Positions 24,151 to 35,953 of a DNA stretch of 64,000 nt are shown piece by piece (the stretch's first letter is position 1; each line of letters begins with the position of its first letter). The stretch comes from Alligator mississippiensis (taxonomy: Eukaryota > Chordata > Crocodylia > Alligatoridae), in contig NC_081825.1 of NCBI RefSeq assembly GCF_030867095.1, forward strand, positions 48,722,501-48,786,500, in the 5' to 3' direction. The position numbers and the translations under genes were made by a program. The notes below the pieces were generated by a model, which worked only from the letters and a program-made list of their open reading frames with translations, made no database searches and was not told where the DNA came from.

Positions 24151-26136
24151 GTGTGGTTTCTAATTCAGCTTTTCTAACAGTACTGCAAATCACTTATTTT
24201 CTTGCTCTCTGTCTAAAATAGAAGAAATAGAGTGGCTAGTCTCAGGAATATTTGTTCTGAGGAGTGTGCATGTGTCACTAAAAATTTACACCTGTGAAAT
24301 TATTTATGTTATAGTTATATATCTTAAATGACAACTCTGAGGTCTATAAAAAGATGTCTTTACAGAAGAGAACTCTCTCAGAGATTAGTCTGAGATTATG
24401 GAGTGAATTGCATGTTGAGCTTGTCTTTCAAAGGCAAGATTCTTTAACCTTATCTAAATGAACATACATTTTTTTTTAAAAGCCCACCATTAAGGCTCCT
24501 CCAAAAAATCAAAAACAAAGTGCACCACACATGACAGATGTGACATCCACACTTCTAGAAGTTGCTTGAGTACTCCTGTGATATATGCTGTTTAATAACA
24601 TACATAGAATAAAATCTCTTTAATACATGGTATCCAAATATTTTGTATGGTCAAGTGAATAGAAATTGTACCTAAAAAAAAAGCTTTAGAAAATGGACCA
24701 ATAGATTGAGGATTAATAGAGGCCCAACAGAGACCAAATGAAGAGCAGAAAATGTGGAAAAATCAGAGGATGGACATTATAGATCGCACAAAAGTTATAG
24801 AAAAGGGGCAAGATAATAGACACAACGTTAGAGAAGGAAGTGAAGGGTTCCATTGAAAGTTTGAGGACCAGAAAGCTAATTTTATCTTTAAAAATGTGAA
24901 CATCCTAAAGTTAATATAGGATGTAATTAAGGTGGGGGTCCAACAAAAAATCATTATGGACTCCTTAAAATTCAAAATTTGGATTTAGAAAAAAACAAAG
25001 GAGGGGATTTCACTTTTTTGAAATACATCATACATTTAATATCCTAATAAGTATTTCAGCAGAGGCATTATTAATTTTCACTTGTACTATGTAATGATCT
25101 CCTTTTTTAATTTTTTACTTTACTATTTCTGCAAGAGAAGCCTTAATTTCTTAATGTGTTTACTGCATGCAGATGGCTTCTCTTAAATGACATTCACTTT
25201 ATGCCTGCTGTGATGTACCATGCATTTATATTTAATGGTGGCACTTTTATTTTTCCTCTTGCTACTTCCTGTGGTTAAGTTTAATGAATAATTTGTTTAG
25301 GGTGTTTGGTTATTTTTTTCAATGTCTGTGAAGTAGAAACTTTTCATGAATAATTCTTAAGGTGTTTGCCTCTCATTTTTTTTTTTTTTTTCTCTGTGAC
25401 CATTTATTGACACATGGCTAACTTGCCACATATTTCATACTGTTACTGTATTTGGTTTAACTAGGTATCTTATTTTCAAAATTAGTTTTGATATATTTGG
25501 GTTTCTAAGGTATAATAGTTTTTTCTCTCCTTCCGCCCCTCCAAACTAAAAGGATACATCTATCTTAATTCTGCAAATGCCTGAATAACTTTTGGAAGAC
25601 AAATCATGCCTTTTTCTTGTGTTTTATTTATGGAGTGGTTAATACCCATTATGTCATTAAATGTATCGTCTAAATTAAGTTAATGTAAGTAGAAACTAGC
25701 TTTTTTAAAACTATGTCTGGGCTTCTAGCTTCCATTACAAATATTACTTTGGCAAATCCATTTAAAAGACTGCATTCATAAAATGTTTGCTTGTTTTGCA
25801 ATAAATGTTTAAGAAATCCAAAAATGTATCAATTGATATTCTGCAAGAAGCTCATCTGAAATTGTGACTGACTAAGCTGTGTAATATTATGGCTATTTCC
25901 TAAAAGACTATAAAGGCAGCAGAGTGATGCCATATCTTAGCATAGATGAGGTAGCGTCTGTCTAATAAATACACTCAGCATTATGGATCTGACTGTATTA
26001 TTCAGCTAATTCAGGACACCTGTTGATTACAATGTACTGAAACAACAGTCTTACGGTTTTTAAAAGTAATTATTTCCTTGGTATATACTGTGTAATTTAA
26101 CAGGTTTATATTATCCTTAGCTCAGTAAATGGAAAC
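24151..26136. other. unique AT-rich DNA, no gene seen
   Basis: AT-rich sequence with a 16-base T run at 25376-25391. No supported feature was seen. Confidence 0.6.
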
Positions 26137-26415
26137 TAAGGATACCCATACATGTGCTCAGGGGTAGGGGGGGGGATTTTAATTAGAGCAGTTTCCAGAT
26201 AGTTGGTCTAATTAAAACACCTCACCATCACATGTATTAAGCCCCAGTGTGTTTCAAAATGGTTGCAAGATGCTTTATCTAAAGCTCACTTCATGAGGTT
26301 TACATAAAACACCCCCATGGCCATTTTTAAATGTGCAGGGCTTAATACATTGGACTGAGGCAAAACTGGAGCATTCTAATTAGAATGTGAATGAGCATGT
26401 CTATAGGCACCCTAA
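26137..26415. mobile_element. PIF/Harbinger-like MITE, TAA target duplication
   Basis: TAA at 26137-26139 and 26413-26415 flanks a 273-bp unit. It starts GGATACCCATACATGTGCTCA, and its far end on the other strand reads GGGTGCCTATAGACATGCTCA, so the terminal inverted repeats match at most positions. Subterminal TTTTAATTAGAGCAG and TTCTAATTAGAATG also mirror each other. A 3-bp TWA duplication with such ends fits the PIF/Harbinger superfamily. There is no coding capacity, so it would have moved with another element's transposase. Confidence 0.75.
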
Positions 26416-26559
26416 TGGTCTGATTCTTCCGCTCTTACTCCTGAGGAGTAAAGCATCCACCCTGCCAATATTTGGGAAGTAAAGTCATATCACCCTGGCA
26501 TCCACCATCCTTAGTTTAGAGACGTCAGTGGCTACAACCCTGATTTTTCTATTTATTAG

Positions 26560-26835
26560 GTATTAATAGACCTATCCCCCATTAATTTGTCTTATCTCTT
26601 TTTGAACCTTGTTATACAACCTGCTTCTACAACTTCCTGTGGCAACAAGTTCCACAAGATAACTATGTGTAATGTAAAACAGTACTTCCTCTTGTTTTTG
26701 CCATCTATTAATTTTAGCGGGTATTTTAGTGGGTGCTCCTTTTTCCTTGTATTCCAGGGGTTGGTGAATAATATCCGTATTCACTTTGTCCATACCTGTA
26801 ATGATTTTATAGACCACTATTATCTCCCCTTTTAA
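26560..26835 (-). mobile_element. old CR1/L3-like LINE 3' tail
   Basis: On the plus strand: ATTAATTTGTCTTATCTC, then CAACTTCCTGTGGCAACAAG with TTCCACA, then GATTTTATAGACCACTATTA with TCTCCCC. This order (loss-of-function of a coding tail plus 3' sequence, read backwards) is the widespread amniote CR1/L3-type LINE tail. The minus-strand 81-codon frame at 26572-26817 is a remnant with KEIRQING at its end. It is much more diverged than the CR1 copies at 39 and 47 kb. Confidence 0.6.
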
Positions 26836-27499
26836 ATGGAAGATCCTAGAATTTTTAGTGTCTCCTGATTAGTAGACTTCAAATTTATAGAAATCTGTTC
26901 AAATGATGAACATACTAGTGTGGTCCAGCACTAATTATAGGAATGTGCACATATGGACTGGAATGGGAACACCAGCTCATTTCCCAGAAGCCACTGAAAT
27001 CTCAAAATGGCAACACTTTTGGTTCACAAGTGACTTCAGCATGACTTGGAGGAGGAAGCCACCATGTTTTGTTTCCAATCTGAGCTGCCTGGTCTGTAAC
27101 AAGTATACTTTATGGATAATTTTAGAGCAATAGGCATAAGGAGCATTCATATTCAGTATTCATATTCAGTTGGAAATGAATTACTACTTCATATACTACT
27201 TATATTATATACTACACAGTTCATTCAAGGTTCAGCTATTTCCCATCTTCTCCTAACCAATTCCCAGCATGTTCAACTACTTGCATTAAATTGCTATCGA
27301 GTCAGATCATCATCCTTATTTATTTTTCAGATGGTGCCAAAAATGTGCTAGGTGCTTCAGAATCAACTAATAAGACACTTGTTTCAATGAATTTCACTCT
27401 ATTAGCCAATTATGTCTGGCCCATGGCAGTTAAATGTGAGAGAAAGGAGAGACACCTTTCACACTACTTGTGCCCTTTAATACAAAGGGCAGCACAAAG
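26836..27499. other. no gene seen
   Basis: AT-rich sequence between the LINE tail and the hAT relic. The left end of the hAT element may lie here but I could not place it. Confidence 0.4.
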
Positions 27500-27834
27500 C
27501 TGACCTAGGGGAATCACCTGGATGAGGAGGGCATCGCCCGTGCTAAGGGTCTCAGTGGCCTCAAGGAAGGGCTTGAGGACCACCAAGATCTGGGAGATGG
27601 TACCTCACTCAGCTCCAGGGGGCTGCTGATCCCAATCTCCCCAAGTAAGGCCATCTCATGGATGGCCTTCTGTTGCTTCACCACCCTTTTAAGCATCAGG
27701 TGTGAGGAGTTCCACTGAGTCTCTACATCCTGCATATTTTGGCGCTGAGGGATGCTCAGTTCTGCCTGTTTCTCCCTCAGCATCTTGTCCCCCCTGATGC
27801 TGTGGTGGAAGTGGCCTGCCACCAAATGGACCAA
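27500..27834 (-). pseudogene. hAT transposase, central fragment (inverted segment)
   Basis: The minus-strand frame contains VAGHFHHSIRGDKMLREKQ, then QNMQDVETQWNSSHLMLKR: the hAT domain block around the conserved D..TRWNS motif, with Arg changed to Gln here. It continues with AIHEMALLGEIGISSPL. After a one-base shift the better reading is QILVVLKPFLEATETLSTG and LLIQVIPL, a typical LKPF.EAT block of hAT transposases. hAT transposases cut and join the element ends. This piece lacks the N-terminal BED finger and the dimerisation C-terminus. Confidence 0.75.
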
Positions 27835-27844
27835 GTTCTAGAGG

Positions 27845-28327
27845 ATCGATGTTCCTGGCTGGGGCAGGCCACTGTCACCAGATGTACAGGCACTGGTGAG
27901 GCGGCTTAAGGAGGGCATCAGGAGACAGCTGGATCCCTTGCTGTCCAGTATGGTCCACATGATGGCAGGAATGTGTGACCCAAGGGTGAAGGGTAGCATG
28001 TGCGCTGGCAGCCCCAAAACCCTCTGTCACTGGATGCAGGTGCAGGTCAACAAAGTCAGGGAGGCCAAAGTTCAGAGACGAGGGGATGTAGAAGACGGAG
28101 ATCTACTTTCTCATGCCAGCACTCCCAGCACTAGCATCACCGCCAGCACCAGCACCAGCCTCCTAGGTAGTAGGTACAGAAACTTATGGACTCAATATGC
28201 AGTGGAATTCTGGCACACTGTGACCTGCCAGACATCTGACACCCCAGGCACCTCTGCACCTTTACCTGTGTTTCTACATCCCCCTTTTCCCCCTACCCCC
28301 CACCCCCATCTGTCCCTTACCCCCTGA
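27845..28327 (+). pseudogene. hAT transposase, C-terminal fragment
   Basis: The plus-strand frame (RPLSPDVQALVRRLKEG, then LDPLLSSMVHMMAGMCDPRVKGS) continues exactly the part of hAT transposase that follows the LKPF.EAT and IPL blocks, including the conserved DPR.K motif near residues 27-31 of the 27896 frame. A Ser/Thr-rich stretch (STPSTSITASTSTSLLG) follows before LWTQYAVEFW. It lies on the strand opposite the preceding fragment although the two are neighbours in the protein. The dimerisation region is not recognisable, and the frame ends at 28327. Confidence 0.65.
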
Positions 28328-28844
28328 CACCTCCATTTCCATTTTCACTGACTGGCTTTCTTGCCTAAATTGTGGGCCAGGCCAGCCTCTGGCTTCTTTA
28401 TTATTCCTTCCATCCAGGACCAACTGCAGGTACTTCCTCAGCCTGACAAAGGGGTTTTCATCCCTAAAACTTTCAAAGATAATTTTTTTTTAAGTACTCC
28501 TTTTTTTTTTTTCATAATACACATATAGACATAAAAACACAAGATAAGCCATCACACACCATGAGTAACATCATATGTCCAACACAACACAATATCTTTA
28601 TTTCTTGCTGTCAATTCCTTTATAAAAAGAAAGGCTCTGTGACAGTTCTGTTTGGGTACCTTTGATGCTGCTGCTGATGCTACTGGTGTTGAGCCAGCTA
28701 AGTTATTTTACCTGTTGTCATGTAAAGTAGAGGACCGGACATGAAGCTGTAGGGGAGGAGGAGACCACACTGGGGCACACTGCCGTATTGTGCGGAGGCC
28801 CCAGCACCAGGAAGGGCGCACCTTAACACAGTGTCACCCACCCA

Positions 28845-29470
28845 CATCACAAGTTTTGCCTGTCAGCAGCTTGAGGTGCAGGTCCCCATAAGACAGACTC
28901 CCACAGCAAGACACACACACAGCTGGCAGGCTTTGTGGCCTGGCAGGGCCCAGCACCCAGACCTGCACTAGATTCCACCTCCCTGTGCCCCAAAACAGAC
29001 ACAGTCACCCAAGCACCCACCTACATCATGAGTATTGCCTGTCAGCAGCCAGAGATGCAGGGTCCCAGAAGATGGACTCCCCCAGTGAGACACACACACA
29101 GCTGGCAGGCTTTGTGGCCTGAGCAGGGACCACCACCCCTGCAGTTTCAGCCCGCTGCACTTTAACACACACAGGGTCATCTGTGTCATGAGTTTTGCCT
29201 GTCAGCAGTTTGAGGTGCAGTTGCCCCCAGACCCCGGCACCAATCTTCTTGAAACTTGGCAAGCTTCATGGGCTCACAAGGAGCCACCACCCCTGGAGTT
29301 TTCACCTCCCTGTGATGTAACACATAGATGTGACATGAGTTTTGCTTTCAAGAATTTGGGGTGCAGTTCACCCCAAACCCCTGCACCTATCTTCTTCAAG
29401 TTGGCAGGCTTCATGCTTTCAGCAGATGCTACCACCCCTGCAAGCTTCACCCAAATCAGAGACAAAATAA
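28845..29470. repeat. degenerate ~165-bp tandem repeat in the hAT tail
   Basis: Four units each contain a TGAGTTTTGCCTGTCAGCAG-like phrase (about 28851, 29028, 29189 and 29336), then GAGGTGCAG, then GGCAGGCTT.RTG, then CCACCCCTG. Divergence rises in the fourth unit. Spacing is about 150-180 bases. Confidence 0.65.
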
Positions 29471-29661
29471 CAAAGTTATAGATATTTCATTGATCCCCCA
29501 TTATAGCCTAAGGCCAGATCTCCAAGGTGGTTCTGAAGCTTCGGAGCTGCTTCAGCTGGATTGAAGCAGCAAACCAATCTGGAGCTCCAGATCGGATCGC
29601 TGACATCCAAAGCAGCCAGATCTGAAGCCGGATCGAATACCTGCCTACTTACACAGGCCTA

Positions 29662-30148
29662 GTAGACACCACTGATACCAACACAGCTAATCCCACTCCC
29701 AAGTCAATGTCTGCGTCTACCCTAAATGACCTCTTGACATCCTACCCAACCTTCTTTCCTATGATTCTATACCTTCTGATATGTTAACAAAAGATAATGA
29801 AAAAAAAAATCAGTATTCAGTTTCAGGTACATTTTCATCATTAAAATTTTAGGGCTATTTTTGACTTGAATTAGTCAAGAGTTTAACACAAAATGTTTAA
29901 CTCACAAAGTGAAAAGCAGCAGCAGCAGGGCAGCACCAATCATTGTAGTTTTCAAGAAAAAAGAGATGTGAGAAACAGAGAATCTTATATCTCAAGTAGA
30001 ATACAAGGCTGGGAGTGGGCATCAAGAGCTTTAAGGATGTTTCATTTTGGATGAAGCATGATGATTCCAATATTGTATTACTGTAAATATCTATAATGCA
30101 TAACAAAAGAGACAGACCACAAACTTCCTACTTTATGTTCTGAACCAT
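29662..30148. other. unique AT-rich DNA, no gene seen
   Basis: No supported feature was seen in this stretch. Confidence 0.5.
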
Positions 30149-30437
30149 CAGTTCTCAGAGGTTTTAGACTCAAAGCAGCCCTTGGAAAAGGCCAGCTGTT
30201 CACTTTCACAGTCTCTTTTTTTATTATTTTTTGGACTATTGAAAAAATTAGTGTACTTCTGTTACAAAGAACTCGCAAAGATCACAGCAGGTCAGGATGA
30301 TTTTGAAACTCTGGATTCCTATTTGAAATTTCTGAGTTTATCCTGTGAATCATGTATAGGTGTTTGCACACCTAACAGTGCTAATATTTCACAACACCCT
30401 TAAAAGGATCTTGTGGCACCCTGGTTGAGCATCATTG
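30149..30437. mobile_element. possible hAT/Charlie-type MITE
   Basis: The left end is CAGTTCTCAGAGGTTTTAGA followed by CTCAAAGCAGCCC. The right end on the opposite strand is CAATGATGCTCAACCAGGGT. These resemble the CAGTGGTTCTCAA ends of Charlie-type hAT elements. I found no matching 8-bp flanks, so the call is tentative. Confidence 0.4.
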
Positions 30438-33254
30438 CCCTAAACCTTCCCCAGTCATCTATACCAGTGCAAGGAAGGGCAAAACAGATTTAAAATGCTA
30501 TCAAATACATGGAGGCAGCTCCCCATAAATATCTATAAATATCCTTCAAGTTCTTCATTAAAAAGTATGTTGTATCTAAAATACAGAGGCTGCTGATGTG
30601 CTATGACTACTGCCTACCACACTGACCATTCTCCTTGTGTTCCTAGCTGCATGTACCCATCTTCTGGATTGTGTTTCTTTGGGATAGGAAGTGTCTCGTT
30701 ATTTTGTGTTTGTTTAGAGATGAAGACAGTCCTGGTCCAGGACTAAGGTAGGGGTGTGTGTGTGTGGGGGGAGGTGTGGGGGGGCGGGGGTGGTGATGGT
30801 GGTGACAATGGTAGTGTTACACAGATCCCTGACAGTGTAAATAATTCCCAAGGGCAGACAGTGTAAATAATTCCCAAGGGCAGAGATAATCAGATCCTAT
30901 ACGTGTACTATGCAAAGTTACTGAGAACGAAGTATGATATTGGTTCCCATACACAGATGTTGTTGCGATAAAAAGCAGCAACTGGATGCAACTGTTACCC
31001 AATTATACAAATTCCAAGCCTTCAGGAAACTAATATTACTTGCTCTGTTTAGATTCCTTATTTCAGTGCTATTCTCCTTTTCCCAAATAAATGGAATAGT
31101 TGGGCTTGCTGAAACATGTTGATACTATTAGAATACAAATCCTAATAGTATTGAAATAAGCGAAAGCCACTTTGTTTTACACACATGGTACAAATGGTAC
31201 CCATAAGCTAACAAAATAGGTATTTCAGAGCTGTATTTAATAGGAATACTTCATACACAGAAGGATAGAGGAAAGGCAGTGGTAGTACTGTACTATGTGG
31301 ATTCAGACCAGACCAGAAGCCTATAGCCAGCTAACTAATAGATACATGGAGACAAGTTATATGAAATTATACAAGTATATGCTTGCAACTAGCTTGATAT
31401 CCTTTGAAGCCTTGGCTGAGGACCTGCTTCAGGAGCTCTGGGAAGATTTACTATATGTTTCTACAATGTTTTCCCTCTGCAAATTGGAGTGTCTTTGTCT
31501 GAATGGGTAACCTTGTCAGCTGTGTACTCTAAAGCAAATCTGTAAGCTTGCCCCAGTGCTTAGAGAAATGGAAATATTCAGTTAGTCAGCTGCTTGCTTA
31601 CCAGGTATGCTGTATTGCTAAGTTTTGTATTACCTCCTCTTATACTGTTTGAGTGGTCCTGCTGCTGCCGCCAAACAGGAGACTGGAATGAAACTAAAAG
31701 AGAGGGCACAACTTCCCACAAAAGAATCTTTATTTTTCCTCCCTAAAGATTTGATCTGTCCCAGCATTTTCTAATCAATCTATAATTGCTCAAGGAACAG
31801 TAGCATTAACTAATGATAAGATTAGGCTGAAATAGCTGGGCATATCATGATCAACAATATTCACTTCTTTATGATCATTCATAACACTCTCAGATTGAAT
31901 TTAATAATCATACTGTAATGTTTGAGCTAAGCAACACAAACAATGCCAGATTTTCCAGCAGATCATATTTAAACATTCATTTTAAAATACAGGTGCTAAG
32001 CCCGAAAGCATCCTGATTAAATCACTGTAATTGTATAATAAGTAGAAAAAAAAAAAAAAAAGTACCATACTTCTCTGTCACATTAAACAAAACTCTACAA
32101 ACCATGGTAAATTCAAAGGTGATGTAGGTGATATAAATGGGAGTATAAGCAACACATGATTTGGTAAAGTATGGCAAGTTGGCACAAATATTCAGTAATA
32201 ATCACAAGTTAGAAAGACTGTTAAATTATGCAGCGGGTTAGTTTACAGCAGAAGAAAAGACAAACCAGGGATGACATAGTCTGATTTTATGCAGATTTAT
32301 TGATATACAAATTACAGCATTGTAAATTGCAGAAACTATGTTATGAAATCTCATGATACACTACAGAAAGACAGTTGGGATAGGATCTAAATTGTGTCAA
32401 AGCCTCCAGTAGTAATTCTGGATGAACAATTAAGCAAACTGAGAATGATTTCATAGGAATGTTATACAATTTAGTTTGGCAACTCAATCACACAACTGCA
32501 TAAACCCTAGGCAGGATCTTCATTACAAAACCTGCCAGGCCCAAACTAAAAGGGAGTGGGAAGGCTATGATTTTATATTTGGTTAGCATGGCTGTTCTGA
32601 AATTGTGCCAGTGGGCCACTAATGATACATGGAGCAATGCCAGGTATAATATGGAATGTTTTCTGTCACAACCTTGAAGCACAGTGATTCTTCAGAAAGA
32701 GATATTTGCTGCTAATATTATAATGATTAGAATCTTAGCAACAATGTTATAATGATTTTGATTATAATAATTATAATAATTTACTTGCATACCAACCTCA
32801 CATATTCACAGCAACTTGCAATATAGAAAAAAGAGGATTCCATTCACTCTGGAGTTTATGATCCAAATTAAGTAAAATAAGACAAATGTCAACAAAATGA
32901 AGAGAAGAAATGGCAGCCTGGTCTCTAGGACAGTTAATATGTATATCTAAAAAGTAGTTTTAGAAATAAATGTGTATGTTATTTAAAATCTCAGATGATC
33001 ATTGACAATATATTTTGATGATCTTAAGAAGGTATTTAAAGACTGTGTGTTTATCAAGGTAGTTCCAGTGGGATTGTAAAAATAAGTCTGAGTTGGGTAT
33101 ATGGAAAGGGCGTGTGTGTGATATGTGAAGAGGTAGTATGAGGGAGTTAGAGGCATGAGCTAAGAGTTAGCAAAGAGGTGGATTGTGAAAAACCTTGAAA
33201 AAAAGAGTAAATACTTGAAACTATAGGGGAGGCAATGATCCAGTGAAAAGGATT
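30438..33254. other. unique AT-rich DNA with small repeats, no gene seen
   Basis: It contains a G-rich tract at about 30748-30805 (GT run, then runs of G) and an exact 26-base tandem duplication at 30831-30882. There is also a 16-base A run at 32046-32061. No coding or RNA gene was seen. Confidence 0.6.
30831..30882. repeat. exact 26-bp tandem duplication
   Basis: The unit that starts GACAGTGTAAATAATTCC occurs twice head to tail, 30831-30856 and 30857-30882, with no mismatch, implying a recent slippage event. Confidence 0.95.
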
Positions 33255-34103
33255 TTAAACGGGTCAAACACAGTACATTCTATCTTAAACTGGTTTCAGC
33301 CATTTTGAAACCAGTTCATGTGCACTGAACTTCTGTTCTGTTAGGCTACATACAGATGGTCAAAAAGCCCTAGGTTGAATTGATTCAGTCTTTGCAAGTT
33401 AGTCTAAGCTGAAAAGATTGAACAAATCAGCAAATAAACAAATAAGCAAAGTGATTCAGGAAATGCATGTCTGCAGTGGCTCAAGCCAGAAGTGGGAGGT
33501 GCTACAGCATGGCTCTCTGGCACATAGCCAGCATGGGCTGCATGTTTGCTTCCTCTTCCTGCTGCCCCTGAAGTCTCTGGGATTTGAAGTCCAGAATCAC
33601 AGCAGCAGGATTCTAAAGGGTTGCTCATCACTTCCTCTTCCTGCTTTCAGGTGTCTCTAGGATCTTTAGTACACAGTCACAGCCAGCACTAAGTAAGCCA
33701 ACAGGGAAGGGGAGCTCTGTACTCAGGGGAAGGTGTTTAATCCCCCTCCCTGGCCCCAGATCCCAGCCAGGGAACCAATGAGCTCAGCCCTCACTGTTCC
33801 AGCCAGGGAACAGAGGGGTGGGGCCAGCAGTGCTCTCTGGAGCAGATAGTACAGCCCAGCCCAGGGTTAAAAAGCATGCTGGGGGAATCTGGTTTAAGTT
33901 AAACCAGAAAGGGGTCTGGGACAGAAGTTCCATAAACTGCTTTACCTAAATCAGTTAAGTTTCATACTACATTAAACCGGGTTTATCTTAAACCAGTTTC
34001 AGCCATTTTGAAACTGGTTAATGTGCCCTGAACTTCTGTTCTTTTATAAGTTTAAAGCAGTTTCTGCTCACTTAAACCAGTTTATGTGTAATGAATGTCC
34101 CTA
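33255..34103. mobile_element. GGGACA-type MITE, copy A, with a partial extra copy
   Basis: The main unit (about 33344-34101) begins TAGGCTACATACAGATGG and ends TAATGAATGTCCCTA. Its interior matches 57012-57742: GAATTGATTCAGTCTTTGCA near the start, GGTTTATCTTAAACCAG with TTTCAGCCATTTTGAAAC near the end, then TGTGCMCTGAACTTCTGTTC. Bases 33265-33342 are an extra copy of that 3' block placed directly before the main unit. There is no coding capacity. Confidence 0.65.
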
Positions 34104-35489
34104 GCCTAGATGAAGTAGCATTTTTTCCAGAATATTTCATTAGACAGGGGACAGAGTGGAATACCCCAACAGTGGGAGATAATCAGGGCTTCAATGATTA
34201 TCATGTACAAGTTACCAAGTGATCCTTTGCAGCAGGGGAATGAATAAGGAATCATTATCCATAGGAAATCATTATCCACAGTAAATGTCAGAACAGTTCA
34301 GACTAACATATCCTTTGAGTGCATGTCTATATACATCTTTAGTTATAAGCTTGCGATCACTCTTGAGATCTCAGACCCACTAGTCATCTATTCCAAATGT
34401 AACTAAATTCACATTCTAAATGCACTTTTACCTGACCCTTTGGAAGCCTTCCCAAAGTCCAGGATCTGAAGACAAAGTTATTGCTGCTCAATTCTCAGCC
34501 CTCTCATTAGTGGGATGCAATCAGAAAGTATCCATGTGGTACAGGGTGACTTTATGTAGAATCTATCAATGTCACTCCTATAATTAGGCTGCTCCAGCAC
34601 TTATACACATTTTTTTCCCTCTCAGTCCACCCCGCTTGCCTCCGTCCTCCTTTCTTTTACCTAGAAACTCAGTTGTCATAATCCTCTGTTTCTCATGTAA
34701 TCCCTTATTTTCTCAGCATCCACCCAGATTTATCTGCAGCAGCATTCAGCAACTGCTACAGCAAGTTTGACCTCCAAAAATTCTTAATGAACATGGCTAT
34801 ATAGTGGTCTATGTCCTCAGGGACCACACAAGGATCCAATTTCAGCTGCAGTGCTAAGAACCTCCATATCTTCAATACAATTTCACAAAGGCTAGTGGCA
34901 CTAGGGAATACATTAAGATCATGTTATATGAATTAACTCAAAATACAACCTGGCCAAGAAACAGTCTGGAAAAGACCCAGTAATATATCTCAAACTTGGA
35001 CTTTGAAGAAGCACTCACTGCTGCTCCCAGCACAGTGCCCCTCATGTCTAATTACTCGTGACTATGATAATCAGAGCATCAGAGGAGGAGACATTTGTCT
35101 CAAGTAGCTGAAGCAAGCAGCCCCTTGGCACTGTGCCCAGAACCACTAGGACCCAGAACTACTCAAGACTCTAGGACAGCACCAACATGATTTCATCTCC
35201 AGCAAAATCCTTGGAGATTTCTTCAAGGAGCAGCTCAGCATACACACCAATGACAGCCCCATAGCAGAGATTCAGCCCAGTAAGTAACACCCACCACCGT
35301 TGTTCTTTAAGGGGAAAGGGAGAAGACGTATTTCCTGATGGACAGACAATAGCTATAAAGTCAGGGCCAGTTTTGACTTCTGTGGGGTAAAACGATCTTC
35401 GATCTATGGTGAACAACATTTTAGAGTTTTGTCCTAACTCTTCCTTCCAGTTTCTACGTGCTTGTCCCCCATGCCCATTAAGACCACGT
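34104..35489. other. no gene seen; 5' part of a minus-strand open frame
   Basis: A minus-strand open frame of 240 codons spans 35171-35893, but its first half lies in a transposon and its second half (35171-35450) shows no domain I recognise. I treat it as chance. The rest is AT-rich. Confidence 0.4.
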
Positions 35490-35953
35490 CCAGACAAGTG
35501 TGGCCATGCAGTATATGACACCGCAGACATGTCTGTAGTGCTGCATACCACACATTCAGGTGTTCTCTGCACTGCACAGGGGGGAGGGGCTTGGTCCCAG
35601 GAGATCCCAGAGTCAAAAAACCCACACCAAAAGGAGTGGGGGACACATGCAAGGAGAACGCATGCAGCCCCAAACCGGAGCCAGACCAGCTGGAGGCACA
35701 CTCCAGCTGCTGGCCAGACTCCAAGCAGCAGGATTGCTGCTTCAGTAGCCCCAGGAGACCCCCAGGACCCCAAGAAAGGCTGCTGAGGCCAGCCCAGTGC
35801 TAGACCCAGGCTCCCTACCCCACTTGAGGTAACCTGCCACATGCCAGAGGGTGCATGGCACAAGCATTTCCCAAGGACAAGTAGCAAAGGCACAAAGTGT
35901 CCTGCTTCTAGTTGTCCCTAGGGAAACAAACGTCCACACTCATGGGGACACAG
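35490..35953. mobile_element. short relative of the GTGTCCAGATGAG transposon family
   Basis: It opens CCACGTCCAGACAAGTGTGG. The far end on the other strand reads GTGTCCCCATGAGTGTGG. Inside it matches 61186-61548: AGGTGTTCTCYGCACTGC, a CAAAAAAACC-like run, CCCCAGGACCCCA and AAGGCTGCTGRGGCCAG in the same order. There is no transposase. The opening resembles the ends of the 2.1-kb elements at 11761 and 59049. Confidence 0.5.

Larger units (their letters stand above)
27500..29661 (+). mobile_element. hAT transposon relic with rearranged transposase and tandem-repeat tail
   Basis: Transposase fragments occupy 27500-28250. An AT-rich spacer with T runs (about 28480-28515) follows, and then a degenerate tandem array (about 28845-29470). 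The right end is CACAGGCCTA at 29661, reading TAGGCCTGTGTAAG on the other strand, followed inward by GCTTCAGATC-type words like the other hAT-like elements here. The left end was not located. The coding part is inverted internally (see findings), frameshifted and lacks its N-terminal zinc finger, so the element is inactive. Confidence 0.6.

Noticed and set aside
28845..29470. A regularly repeated sequence considered as a CRISPR array.
   Set aside because: Units are about 165 bp, diverged, with no constant short repeat and spacer pattern, and they lie in the tail of a eukaryotic hAT element.
35171..35893. A 240-codon minus-strand open frame with a hydrophobic N-terminal part.
   Set aside because: The N-terminal half lies inside a transposon also found near 61.2 kb, and the C-terminal half matches no family I recognise.
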